DNA of 20,141 nucleotides, from NCBI GenBank assembly GCA_030620005.1, contig JAUXAJ010000061.1, positions 1 to 20,141 on the forward strand, in the 5' to 3' direction. Below, in pieces: positions 1 to 8,995 of the stretch. The DNA comes from Promethearchaeota archaeon. GTDB lineage: Archaea > Asgardarchaeota > Lokiarchaeia > Sigynarchaeales > SOKP01. The first letter of the stretch is position 1; every line of letters begins with the position of its first letter. The position numbers and the translations under genes are program-made. The notes under the pieces are model-generated. The model saw only the letters and a program-made list of their open reading frames with translations. It did not search any database and was not told where the DNA came from.

Positions 1-2989
1 CAATCGCGTGATTAGTACATGTTGCTCCACATATTCCGCATCCTTTACAAAGAACTTGATTTATTTCGATTTCGTCTGATTCGTTCTTATTGATAGCTTT
101 GTAGGGACAAAGATCTATACAGATCTCACAGCCCGTGCATAATTTTCTTTTAAATTCAGGTAGGCTCGAAGTAGCTCCGTCCACTGTTGCTTTACTGTTC
201 ATTAACGGTATTAAGGCTCTGGATGCCGCTCCCAGAGCTTGACTTATTGATTCTGTTATATTTTTAGGACTTTGGGCGGTTCCACACGTAAAAATTCCAT
301 CTGTAGCAAAATCAACAGGTCTTAATTTGGGATGTGCTTCGAAAAAGAATCCATATCTATCTATTGGGACTTTTAGCATCTCAGATAATCTTTTATTTTC
401 CTCCCACGCTATTAAAGGAGTAGCCAGCACGAGCTTATCTAAGGATAATTTAAATTTCATTCTTGTTAAGCAATCAAATACCTCTACTGTTAATTTATCA
501 CTACTTTTTTTCAAGATAGGGGGATTTTCCGGTTTATATTGCATGAAATTAATCCCGCTTTCTCTGGCTTTTCCATATTCGATCTCTTCTTCATAAGATA
601 CTCTTACATCTCGATATAATACGAAAATCTGAGAATTTGGCAACCGCTTCTTGACGGTTAAAGCATTTTTAATAGATTCTCCACAACAAGTCAATGAACA
701 ATAAGTTCTTCCTTTTTCTTCACGTGACCCAACACATTGAATAAAGGCAATTGATTCGCCATCTTGAAGTTGTTTATTTCGAATTATATCTTCAAATTCT
801 AAATTTGTAAAGACGTTCTCATGTTCTTTATAAAGATAATATCCTTTTGGTTTAAATTCTTGTCCTCCGACGGCAACAATAATCGTGCCAGCTTCAATTT
901 CCTTTTCTCTACCGTTTTGTGCGATAATTATTTGAAAATTACCAATTGAACCATTTACAGCTTTTATTGTTGAAGAAGTGAAAACTTCTATATTAGGATT
1001 TGTCTTTATTGCTTGTATTATTGGAGTGAGTACTTGTTCTGGAGTGGTTCCCTCAGTATTAATTACATTTAAGTTCCGAATGAATCCTCCAAGGTTTTCA
1101 TTCCGTTCTACAAGGTATACCTTGAATCCTTTTTTTGCTATAGCTAATGAACTAGTCATGCCAGCAATCCCTCCTCCAATGATTAAAGCCGCTGGTAATA
1201 CATTAACTTCAATATCTTGTAATGGTTCTACAAGCCGAGACTTTGCAATTGACATTAAAATCTGTTGTTTTGCTTTTTGAGTAGCTTTTTCGGGTTCTGA
1301 CATGTGAACCCAACTCACTAATTCTCTAATGCTAGCAAATAAGACTAAATATGGATTAAGACCTGCATTATGACAAGTAGCTTGAAATAGCGGAAGATGG
1401 GTCCTAGGAGTGCACGCAGCAATAATGACTCTATTTAAATCGTGTTCTTCAATTGCCGCCTTGATACTATTCTGAGATTCTTCTGAACAGGTATACAAAT
1501 TCCTTTCTACATAAACTACATCAGGAACAGTTTCAATTTCTTCTGCTACTTTTTCAACATCCACAAAACCTGCAATATTAGAGCCACAGTGACAAATAAA
1601 AACACCGATTCGAGGAAGATCGTTTTTAGATACTTTTTTTTCAACAATATCTTCTTTTATTTCTTCTACAGTAGTTATTGAAGATCTAGCGGCTGCTCTA
1701 CTAGCAGCTCCACTAGCCTCAGCAACTGAGGTTGAAATATCTTCTGGACCATGTGCACATCCGCATGCATAAATTCCAGGAATACTAGTCTCAATATTAT
1801 TTGTTGACAATGCTGGTTTTACAAAGCCATATTCGTCCGTTTCAATCCCTAATATATCATTAAATTCCTCTGCACCTCTGCTAGGTATAACAGCTGGAAA
1901 TAAAACAACCATGTCAACTGCTTCAAATTTTACTTCCCCCGTTGTAAAATCCATGTGTCTTATTGTTAAATCCTTAGTGTCTGGATCTTCGATTAGTCTA
2001 TCAGGGATTCCTTTTATGAATTGAACGTTATAATCCGTTTTAGCTCTTTCAATAAATTCATCATGATTTTTTCCAATCGTGCGTAAATCATTATAAAACA
2101 CCAAAATCTCAGCATCGGGATAGTGTTCCATAGTCATAATTGCTTCTTTTGTAGCGTACATGCAACAAATTTTAGAACAATAAGGCTTCAAGCCAACATT
2201 TCTCGATCCAACACATAATATAAATCCTATCTTATGTGGGTGTTTATTATCGGAAGGGCGTATTATTTCACCTTTAGTTGGTCCTGACGCACACATGATT
2301 CTTTCGTATTCTATGGATACAACAACATTGGAATATTTTCCATATCCGTAGCCTCTTAATGAGCTAACATCCATTAAATCAAAACCAGTAGCTACTACAA
2401 TGGAAGCCACTTCAATTTCTATTTCTTTTGGTTTTTGTTCAAAATCTACTGCGTGAGTCGGACAAAATTTTTCACATACCTTGCATGTACCATTTTTGAA
2501 GTAAGTACAATTTTCTGCGTCAATAAGATATACGTTGGGAACTGCTTGGAGAAAAGGAATATATGCGGCACCTCTTTTACTTAGTCCCTGCTCAAAATCA
2601 GAGGGAAATTTTTTATATGGGCATTTTTGCGCGCATGTTCCACACGATGTGCATATTGAACCATCAATATATCTAGGTTTAAGTAAAATTTTTACTTTGA
2701 AGGCAGCTCCTTTACGAATTCGGTCGACTTTTTTCACTTCTGAATACGTTAAAAGTTCAATTCGAGGATGACGAGCACATTCGACCATTTTAGGTGCTAA
2801 AATACATATTGAACAATCCAAGGTTGGAAAAGTTTTATCCAACTGAGCCATTCTGCCTCCAATTGAAGGGCTTCTTTCAACTAAATACACAAAGTGACCT
2901 TGGTCTGCTAGGTCTAGGGCAGCAGAAATCCCGGCTACGCCACCCCCTATTACCAATACTTGTTTTTCGGAATTATAAATCTTTACCAT
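1..2989 (-). CDS. hdrA: Double-length HdrA (HdrA-HdrA fusion), 3' end cut by window edge
   Basis: This gene encodes a flavin/iron-sulfur subunit of a soluble Hdr complex; in the family the FAD takes electrons from MvhD and can split them between ferredoxin and HdrB/C. The frame is open for 996 codons from ATG at 2989 to the edge. The first half has an FAD Rossmann motif (G15, G17, G20), a PTLDCSICIL segment, and an inserted two-cluster ferredoxin starting at C113. Its second cluster has a C-x7-C-x2-C-x3-C spacing shared only with the protein at 14580. The second half starts near residue 460 with the ICHCG domain (C466), then a second Rossmann domain without a ferredoxin insert, then two terminal [4Fe-4S] motifs (from C951 and C981). 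By comparison with the protein at 15894, roughly 20 residues are missing. It lies 5 bp after the short mvhD and is the last gene visible in the leftward operon. Family assignment is secure; bifurcation is inferred. Confidence 0.93.
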   Translation of the reverse strand, partial: MVKIYNSEKQVLVIGGGVAGISAALDLADQGHFVYLVERSPSIGGRMAQLDKTFPTLDCSICILAPKMVECARHPRIELLTYSEVKKVDRIRKGAAFKVKILLKPRYIDGSICTSCGTCAQKCPYKKFPSDFEQGLSKRGAAYIPFLQAVPNVYLIDAENCTYFKNGTCKVCEKFCPTHAVDFEQKPKEIEIEVASIVVATGFDLMDVSSLRGYGYGKYSNVVVSIEYERIMCASGPTKGEIIRPSDNKHPHKIGFILCVGSRNVGLKPYCSKICCMYATKEAIMTMEHYPDAEILVFYNDLRTIGKNHDEFIERAKTDYNVQFIKGIPDRLIEDPDTKDLTIRHMDFTTGEVKFEAVDMVVLFPAVIPSRGAEEFNDILGIETDEYGFVKPALSTNNIETSIPGIYACGCAHGPEDISTSVAEASGAASRAAARSSITTVEEIKEDIVEKKVSKNDLPRIGVFICHCGSNIAGFVDVEKVAEEIETVPDVVYVERNLYTCSEESQNSIKAAIEEHDLNRVIIAACTPRTHLPLFQATCHNAGLNPYLVLFASIRELVSWVHMSEPEKATQKAKQQILMSIAKSRLVEPLQDIEVNVLPAALIIGGGIAGMTSSLAIAKKGFKVYLVERNENLGGFIRNLNVINTEGTTPEQVLTPIIQAIKTNPNIEVFTSSTIKAVNGSIGNFQIIIAQNGREKEIEAGTIIVAVGGQEFKPKGYYLYKEHENVFTNLEFEDIIRNKQLQDGESIAFIQCVGSREEKGRTYCSLTCCGESIKNALTVKKRLPNSQIFVLYRDVRVSYEEEIEYGKARESGINFMQYKPENPPILKKSSDKLTVEVFDCLTRMKFKLSLDKLVLATPLIAWEENKRLSEMLKVPIDRYGFFFEAHPKLRPVDFATDGIFTCGTAQSPKNITESISQALGAASRALIPLMNSKATVDGATSSLPEFKRKLCTGCEICIDLCPYKAINKNESDEIEINQVLCKGCGICGATCTNHAI

Positions 2990-2994
2990 ATTTT

Positions 2995-3426
2995 TTACAC
3001 ACTCTCGCTTTCTATATTAATTGACTCGATTGAAATAAGTTGTTCGGTAAAGTTTTTTACTACATCTGCGAACTTAGCCCCCTCTGCTGATGATACCCAT
3101 TCTAATCTAAGTCTTCCTGGTTCAATTCTTAAAAATTCGAGCAACTTTTGAGTTTTCTTAATTCGTTCCTCAGCTTTTTCATTTCCCGAAATATAATGAC
3201 AATCCCCCATGTGGCATCCACATACCAAAACTCCATCAATTCCACGATTAAATGCATCAAGTATTAAGGATGGTTCGATCGTTCCAGAACACATTACTCT
3301 TATAATTCTAATGGAGGGAGGATATTGAAAACGGCTTATTCCTGCTAAATCAGCTCCAGCATAACCACACCAATTACATAAAAATGTAATTATTTTTGGT
3401 CTAAACTCTTTTTTATCTTTATCCAT
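2995..3426 (-). CDS. mvhD: MvhD-type iron-sulfur subunit (short form, 143 aa)
   Basis: This is the small [2Fe-2S] protein that in Mvh-Hdr complexes carries electrons from hydrogenase or formate dehydrogenase to HdrA. The family pattern is intact: FLCNWC (C17, C20), VMCSG (C46), GCHMGDCHY (C71, C76) and the LRLEWVSSAEG segment. The length is that of ordinary MvhD and there is no C-terminal extension, unlike the paralogues at 6515 and 17576. The frame is open upstream to 3519, but I chose ATG 3426 because GAGGTG lies 7 nt before it and the longer version would overlap the preceding hdrA with an unconserved leader. It sits between two double-length hdrA genes with gaps of 14 and 5 bp, so it is probably translated with them and serves one of them. 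The donor that would load it is not in the window. Confidence 0.93.
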   Translation of the reverse strand: MDKDKKEFRPKIITFLCNWCGYAGADLAGISRFQYPPSIRIIRVMCSGTIEPSLILDAFNRGIDGVLVCGCHMGDCHYISGNEKAEERIKKTQKLLEFLRIEPGRLRLEWVSSAEGAKFADVVKNFTEQLISIESINIESESV

Positions 3427-3433
3427 ATTAATA

Positions 3434-3439
3434 CACCTC
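3434..3439 (-). promoter_or_regulatory. Ribosome-binding site that fixes the mvhD start
   Basis: GAGGTG on the minus strand ends 7 nt before ATG 3426. It lies in the 14-bp gap after the upstream hdrA stop and supports the shorter start over in-frame ATG 3519. Confidence 0.7.
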
Positions 3440-3440
3440 A

Positions 3441-6400
3441 TTATCCTAAATATGATTGGATCATGGCAGTTAATTGTTGATTTGTGAAATGTTTTAAGGA
3501 TATAGCCCCAACTGGGCAAACGCCTTCACAAGCTCCGCACCCTTTACACACAGCCGGAAGGACTTTAGATTTATATCGGATTAAACTTTCGTAAGGAATT
3601 ACCGAACCTAGTATACCTTTAAAATTACTTACGCTCTCAATTGACTCAATTGCTTCATATATACACGTATCCCTACACTCGCCGCAACCCATGCATTTAT
3701 TTTCTTCGATTTCTGCAATCGAACCTATAATTTTCATTTTTTCTTTGGATAATATTGTGGCAGCTCTGGCTGCTGATCCTTGTGCCTGTGAAATTGACTC
3801 ATCAATGAATTTTGGCCATTGCGCCGTTCCGCATACGAAGATTCCATCAGTAGCGAAATCAAGTGGACGCAATTTCACATGTGCTTCTAGGAAAAATCCA
3901 TTCTGTTCAAGAGGGACTTTTAACATCTGAGATAATTCTTTATTTTCTGTTGGTAAAAAGCCAGTACTCAATATTATAAGATCAGGTTTTATAACTATTT
4001 GCTCATTTAATAACGAATCATTTACAGAAACTATCAATTTTTTGTCTTTAATGCTAATCTCGGGTTCGAGCGTTTCATGATATCGGATAAAAATAATCCC
4101 TTTTTCTCTTGCTTCCCTGTAATGATCCTCCTTAAAACCATATGTGCGAATATCTCTGTATAGAATGCAAATATTAATTTTGGGGTTTTTCTCCTTTAAC
4201 TTTATAGCATTTTTTAATGCAACAGTACAACATATTCTATTACAATTAGGATGTTCTTCATTTCTAGAACCAACGCATTGAATCATTACAACCGTATCTC
4301 CATTTACTTCATTTAAAACGATTTTCTGTTCCAATTCTTGTTGAGTTAATATCCTTTCATCTGTTCCATACATGTATTCCATTGGTTTATATTCATTTCC
4401 ACCCGTAGCAACTATAATTACTCCAGTATCGAGTTGCTTTTTCTTACCATCATGATTTACTGTAACCAAGAAATTTCCGACGAATCCCTGTACATCTTTA
4501 ATCTTTGCGCTAGTGAATACTTTAATTTTATCGTGATTCACAATTTGATTAACAAGTTGCTCGAGATATTCTTGTGGATCCCCGCCTTCTAGAACATAAT
4601 GTATGTTTTTTACAAGCCCACCCAACTCTTTTTCTTTTTCAATCAAGTAAACTTCAAAACCTTGATTTGCTAATTCTAATGCAGCATTCATTCCCGCTAT
4701 TCCACCGCCGATTACTAGTCCTGAGTGCGTTATATCTACGGATGTTTCATAAATTGGTTTTAGAAGTTCAGCTTTCGCAACGTTCATCGCTACTAAGTCT
4801 TTTGCTTTTTCTGTTGCTTCTTCGGGTTCGGACATGTGAACCCAGGAGCACTGTTCCCTAATATTTGCTAACTCAAATAAATAAGGATTCAATCCCGCTT
4901 CTCGAATGGTATTATGGAAAAGTGATTCGTGTGTCCGAGGAGTACACGAGGCTACAACAACCCTATTTAATTCATGATCCTCTATTATTTGTTTTATTTT
5001 ATCTTGGGTATCTTGGGAGCAAGTATACAAATTTTCCTCGGCATAAACAACATAAGGAAGAGTTTTAGCAAATTTAACTACTTCAGGAACATTTACAATT
5101 CCGCCGATGTTTATTCCACAGTGACAAATAAATACTCCGATCCTAGGTTCTTGATCTTCAATTGAAATTTCAGGAGGATATTTTTTTATAGTTGTTAACG
5201 TGTTTCTTTCATTAGAAAGCAATGAGGAGACTTTACCAGCAGCGCCACTCGCTTCAGCCACCGTTTCAGGAATATCTTTTGGACCAGAACAAGTTCCACA
5301 TACAAAAATCCCTGGTTTACTTGTTTCTAAAGGAGAAAATTTAGTTGTGTCGTAAAAACTATATTTATTGAGATTGACTCCCAATTTTTTACTCAAATCA
5401 ATACAAGAATTAGAAGGTTGCAAACCTATAGAAAGAACAACCATGTCAAAATGCTCTTCTATTACTTTTCCAGTCTCACTATTTTCATAAGCTATGATTA
5501 AATTTTTCGCTCGTGGATCTTCTTTAATTAATGCAATTTTTCCTCTTAAGAAATTGATTCCTAATTCTTGAGCTCTCAGAAAATATTCCTCAAATCCTTT
5601 TCCAGAAGCTCTTATGTCTATAAAAAAAATGTGACAGTCAATGTCTGGTTCATGCTCTTTTGCGATTATTGCTTCTTTGATTGCGTACATGCAACAAACT
5701 GCTGAGCAATAATCATTACCTATTCTTCGATCTCTTGAACCAATACATTGTATCCATGCTATTTTTTCTGGTATTTTTCCGTCGGAAGGTCGTAATACAT
5801 GGCCTATGAAAGGTCCAGATGCGCTCAACACTCGTTCAAATTCGGAACTTGTTATCACGTTCGAAAAACGCCCGTATCCATATTGTTTTAGAGATGACGG
5901 ATTATAGGGAATAGATCCTTGAGCGACAATTATTGAACCGACATTTAATTCAATCAATTCTTCTTTTTGAGTAAAATCTATGGCTCTTGCTTCACATATA
6001 TATTCACATAATCGACAACCTATGCAAATCGTTCTATCTATAGAGGGTAATTTTGGAATTGCTTGTGGGTATTTAATAAAAACACTTTTTCGTTTTCGCA
6101 ACCCCTCATCATATTCATTTGAAGTTTCTATCGGACACCAATCTGAACAAAGTCCACAACCTGTATATTTATCTTCATTGATATATCTAGGATACTTTTT
6201 CAACATGACATTGAAATTTCCTGCCGTACCCTCCATGTTCTCAATTTCAGCGTGAGTTATGATTTGAATGTTTGGATGTCTACCCACCTCTACTAATTTA
6301 GGGCTTAAAATGCACATTGCACAGTCATTTGTAGGAAATGTTTTATCTAATTGGCTCATTATACCACCTATTGCGGGAGAACTCTCTATAATGAAGACTT

Positions 6401-6503
6401 TAAATCCTAATTCTGCAAGATCTAATGATGCTTGTATCTCGGCGATTCCGCCTCCGACTACTAATACTGCTCCTACTTTATTTTTAGACTCAAGTATACT
6501 CAT
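3441..6503 (-). CDS. hdrA: Double-length HdrA (HdrA-HdrA fusion), 1020 aa
   Basis: This is a complete fused HdrA, against about 650 aa for methanogen HdrA. The first half (1 to about 450) has a Rossmann segment, the PTNDCAMCIL segment (C61, C64), an inserted ferredoxin (about 110-175) and a C-x-C-C cluster motif (IQCIGSR then YCSAVCC). The second half starts with the N-terminal HdrA domain (ICHCG, C460), then a second Rossmann domain with an intact GGGIAG, another CxnCxxxCC motif, and two ferredoxin clusters from about C937. Two features are odd in the first half. The third glycine of GxGxxG is Glu22 (codon GAG), and the first cysteine of the inserted ferredoxin is Tyr113 (codon TAT), where the paralogues have Cys. 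These predict altered FAD binding and a lost or modified cluster in that half only. It starts 11 bp after the mvhD with winged helix. Its closest relative in the window is the partial gene at 18350. Confidence 0.93.
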   Translation of the reverse strand: MSILESKNKVGAVLVVGGGIAEIQASLDLAELGFKVFIIESSPAIGGIMSQLDKTFPTNDCAMCILSPKLVEVGRHPNIQIITHAEIENMEGTAGNFNVMLKKYPRYINEDKYTGCGLCSDWCPIETSNEYDEGLRKRKSVFIKYPQAIPKLPSIDRTICIGCRLCEYICEARAIDFTQKEELIELNVGSIIVAQGSIPYNPSSLKQYGYGRFSNVITSSEFERVLSASGPFIGHVLRPSDGKIPEKIAWIQCIGSRDRRIGNDYCSAVCCMYAIKEAIIAKEHEPDIDCHIFFIDIRASGKGFEEYFLRAQELGINFLRGKIALIKEDPRAKNLIIAYENSETGKVIEEHFDMVVLSIGLQPSNSCIDLSKKLGVNLNKYSFYDTTKFSPLETSKPGIFVCGTCSGPKDIPETVAEASGAAGKVSSLLSNERNTLTTIKKYPPEISIEDQEPRIGVFICHCGINIGGIVNVPEVVKFAKTLPYVVYAEENLYTCSQDTQDKIKQIIEDHELNRVVVASCTPRTHESLFHNTIREAGLNPYLFELANIREQCSWVHMSEPEEATEKAKDLVAMNVAKAELLKPIYETSVDITHSGLVIGGGIAGMNAALELANQGFEVYLIEKEKELGGLVKNIHYVLEGGDPQEYLEQLVNQIVNHDKIKVFTSAKIKDVQGFVGNFLVTVNHDGKKKQLDTGVIIVATGGNEYKPMEYMYGTDERILTQQELEQKIVLNEVNGDTVVMIQCVGSRNEEHPNCNRICCTVALKNAIKLKEKNPKINICILYRDIRTYGFKEDHYREAREKGIIFIRYHETLEPEISIKDKKLIVSVNDSLLNEQIVIKPDLIILSTGFLPTENKELSQMLKVPLEQNGFFLEAHVKLRPLDFATDGIFVCGTAQWPKFIDESISQAQGSAARAATILSKEKMKIIGSIAEIEENKCMGCGECRDTCIYEAIESIESVSNFKGILGSVIPYESLIRYKSKVLPAVCKGCGACEGVCPVGAISLKHFTNQQLTAMIQSYLG

Positions 6504-6514
6504 TTAACCATTCC

Positions 6515-7264
6515 TCACTCTTTAATAAATAACGCGATTTTGTTTTCGATACTAAATTTTATTTTATGTTCGTCATTCAACATGATAAGATGTTCCATGA
6601 CTTTTTCTGATGGAATTTTTAATGTACTCGCAATCTCTTCTGCTGATAAACCTTTTTCTTCAATAAGATTTTGAATTCTTACTCTAATTAATTCCGTTTC
6701 TATTATATGGTCTAATAAATTTTCAAATTTCTCCTCAGGAATTTTTTCACCATAAGCATTTTCGATTTCAACTAAATCCCTTTCTCTACTAATTAACCAT
6801 CTGAGCCTGAAGTCAGAACATATCTGTTTAGCAAAAAACAAATTATTAATCAAATTTTTATCATATTTAATGGGTAAAGGTCCTAATTTTATCAATTCTT
6901 CCGTAAATTCAGTAATTAATTCCGCAAATTTTTTCCCTTCTGCGGCAGATACCCATTCAAGTCGTAATCTCTTAGTTTCAAACCCGAGTTTTTCAAGTAC
7001 CTTTTTCATCATTAAAATTTTATATTTTGTATGATAATTTCCTGTAAGATAGTGGCAATCTCCAAGGTGACATCCCGCTACCAATACTCCATCTAAACCT
7101 CTTTCGAATGCTGTCAAAATAAAATTTGGATCAATTCTTCCGCTGCACATTACTCGAATTACCCTTAGATTTGGTGGATAATTGAATCGCGAAACACCTG
7201 CAAGATCTGCTCCCGCATAGGAACACCAATTACATAAAAATCCTAAGATTTTTGGGTTATACAT
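6515..7264 (-). CDS. mvhD: MvhD-type iron-sulfur subunit with C-terminal winged-helix-like domain
   Basis: Residues 1 to about 130 are a complete MvhD domain: FLCNWC (C11, C14), VMCSG (C40), GCHLGDCHY (C65, C70) and LRLEWVSAAEG. It should hand electrons to HdrA. The remaining 110 or so residues are not part of classical MvhD. They look helical and end in a helix-turn-helix-like stretch (LSAEEIASTLKIPSEKVMEH) followed by short strand-like residues. The same architecture occurs in the paralogue at 17576, so the extension is a conserved design and not a chance read-through. The ATG abuts the stop of the upstream hdrA (TAGATG), with GAGAGGTG just before it, which suggests coupled translation. The extension could bind DNA or simply dock onto the complex; the sequence does not decide this. 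Confidence 0.9.
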   Translation of the reverse strand: MYNPKILGFLCNWCSYAGADLAGVSRFNYPPNLRVIRVMCSGRIDPNFILTAFERGLDGVLVAGCHLGDCHYLTGNYHTKYKILMMKKVLEKLGFETKRLRLEWVSAAEGKKFAELITEFTEELIKLGPLPIKYDKNLINNLFFAKQICSDFRLRWLISRERDLVEIENAYGEKIPEEKFENLLDHIIETELIRVRIQNLIEEKGLSAEEIASTLKIPSEKVMEHLIMLNDEHKIKFSIENKIALFIKE

Positions 7265-8971
7265 CTAAACACCTCTCTCTAACAATCCTTCTGATACTGC
7301 GTGTATTTGTTCATATATTTGGGGATCATTAAAATGTTGTATCGAAATTGTATTTAAAGGACAACTTGCCCCACAAACTCCACAACCCTTGCAAATAGCT
7401 GAAATAACTGTAGCTTTTGATCCCGATTCTGTCCTTTCAATTTGTATTGCTTTATATGGATAGATCATCTCGCATGACCCGCATCCTATGCATTTTTCGG
7501 GATTAATAATAGCAACAGTACCCTCTACTTGAATTGCCTCATGAGATAAAATCGTACTCGCCCTAGATGCTGTAGCATAACCTTGAGTTATTGCCTCAGT
7601 GATGTCAACAGGCCATTTTGCGGAACCACCTATATATATTCCATCTGTTGCAAAATCATTAGGACGTAATTTCACGTGCGCCTCTAAAAAGAAATTATTA
7701 GCTTCCAATGGAACTTTTAATAGTTGTGCAAGCTCCTTGTTGTCATCGTTGGCGACTAATGGAGTTGATAATACCAACAAATCATAAGGAATTATTACAT
7801 AATCTCCAATGTATTCATTAAATACCTTGATTTGATTTTCTTCCACCGAGGGTAATCTATCAAGATTGTATTTTATAAAAATTATACCTTTTTTCCGCGC
7901 CTTTTTATAATAATCCTCGTACGTGTATGGCGAATGTAAATCTCTAAATAATATCGTTATATTTGTATTTGGATTTCTTTTTTTGATAATTATTGCATTT
8001 TTTAAAGCTGTCATGCAGCACACGCTAGAACAATAAAGCCTTTCGTCATTTCGAGAACCTACACATTGTATCATTGCGATGTTTTTCGCATCAATTTCAT
8101 TGTTTTTTAATTTAGGTTCTAACTGGTACTGAGTTATCCTAGTCTTACCATCGTATTGAAACATGCCCTCAGGCGTTAATAATGAAGATCCTACTGCTAC
8201 TACGATGGCTCCTACTGATAAATTTAATACGCTTCCGTTCTGTTCGATTTCTACTTCGAAATTACCTACAAAACCATCAACATTTTTCACTTTAGCATGT
8301 GTATATATTTCTAAATTTTGAGCATTATTTACATTAGATATAATTTTTTGAACGAATTCTGTGGCATCTATATCGTGTGGAAAAAGCTTGTAAAGCGAAT
8401 TTAACCTACCACCTAATTTTTCTTCTTTCTCAACTAAGTAGGTTTTAAAACCCTGGCGGCTTAAACTTAGCGCAGCACTCATCCCTGAAATTCCGCCGCC
8501 AATTACTAAAGCATTGGGATTAATATTTATCGTGACTGTGTCTAAAGGTTCAAGTTTAATAGCTTTAGCTACTCCCATTCTAATCAAATCTTTTGCTTTT
8601 TCGAACGCCTCCTCCTTAGGGTACTTCGTATGAACCCAAGAACATTGTTCTCTAATATTGACAAAGTTGAAAAGGTAAGCATTTAAACCCTCTTCTGAAA
8701 TACAATTGCGGAATAAAGGTTCGTGAGTTCTCGGAGTACAAGATGCCACAACAATCCGATTTAAATTGTGTTCTTTAATTGCATTCTTAATGCTAGCTAA
8801 TCCATTTTCAGAGCAAGTGTAAAGATTATCTTCAGCATGAACCACATTTGGCAATGTCTTCGCATATTTAGCGAGCACCTTACAATCAATCACTCCGCCA
8901 ATATTAGAACCACAATGGCAAACAAATACTCCTACTCTAATCTCTCTTTCATTATTTTCTTCTTCGGACAT
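7265..8971 (-). CDS. hdrA: HdrA, stand-alone 'second-half' type, 568 aa
   Basis: The domain order is the N-terminal HdrA domain (VCHCG C18/C20, LYTCS, SCTPRTHE), an FAD Rossmann domain with intact GGGISG and no inserted ferredoxin, an IQCVGSR then YCSSVCC cluster motif, and a C-terminal ferredoxin pair. It lacks the PTNDC segment and inserted ferredoxin of first-half proteins, so it equals the second half of the fused HdrAs. It is very similar along its length to the right-arm protein at 15894. One residue is odd. The first C-terminal cluster reads CIGCGSCEMIYP: its fourth cysteine is Tyr504 (TAT, 7460-7462), while the other copies have Cys. The cluster may be [3Fe-4S], differently ligated, or absent. 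The start follows AAAGGAGGAT in the 24-bp gap after the preceding hdrA. Confidence 0.93.
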   Translation of the reverse strand: MSEEENNEREIRVGVFVCHCGSNIGGVIDCKVLAKYAKTLPNVVHAEDNLYTCSENGLASIKNAIKEHNLNRIVVASCTPRTHEPLFRNCISEEGLNAYLFNFVNIREQCSWVHTKYPKEEAFEKAKDLIRMGVAKAIKLEPLDTVTININPNALVIGGGISGMSAALSLSRQGFKTYLVEKEEKLGGRLNSLYKLFPHDIDATEFVQKIISNVNNAQNLEIYTHAKVKNVDGFVGNFEVEIEQNGSVLNLSVGAIVVAVGSSLLTPEGMFQYDGKTRITQYQLEPKLKNNEIDAKNIAMIQCVGSRNDERLYCSSVCCMTALKNAIIIKKRNPNTNITILFRDLHSPYTYEDYYKKARKKGIIFIKYNLDRLPSVEENQIKVFNEYIGDYVIIPYDLLVLSTPLVANDDNKELAQLLKVPLEANNFFLEAHVKLRPNDFATDGIYIGGSAKWPVDITEAITQGYATASRASTILSHEAIQVEGTVAIINPEKCIGCGSCEMIYPYKAIQIERTESGSKATVISAICKGCGVCGASCPLNTISIQHFNDPQIYEQIHAVSEGLLERGV

Positions 8972-8995
8972 TTTAATCTTATCCTCCTTTTTTTG

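Noticed and set aside
327..596. Open frames on the strand opposite to hdr genes (also 978-1280, 5980-6255, 15563-16030, 19288-19647 and others)
   Set aside because: They lie fully within long, well-conserved HdrA genes in antisense frames, show no recognisable domain and have no ribosome sites. They are by-products of codon use in the real genes.
3427..3519. N-terminal extension of the short mvhD to ATG 3519
   Set aside because: It overlaps the end of the upstream hdrA, is not conserved in the other MvhDs, and a good GAGGTG site sits before ATG 3426.
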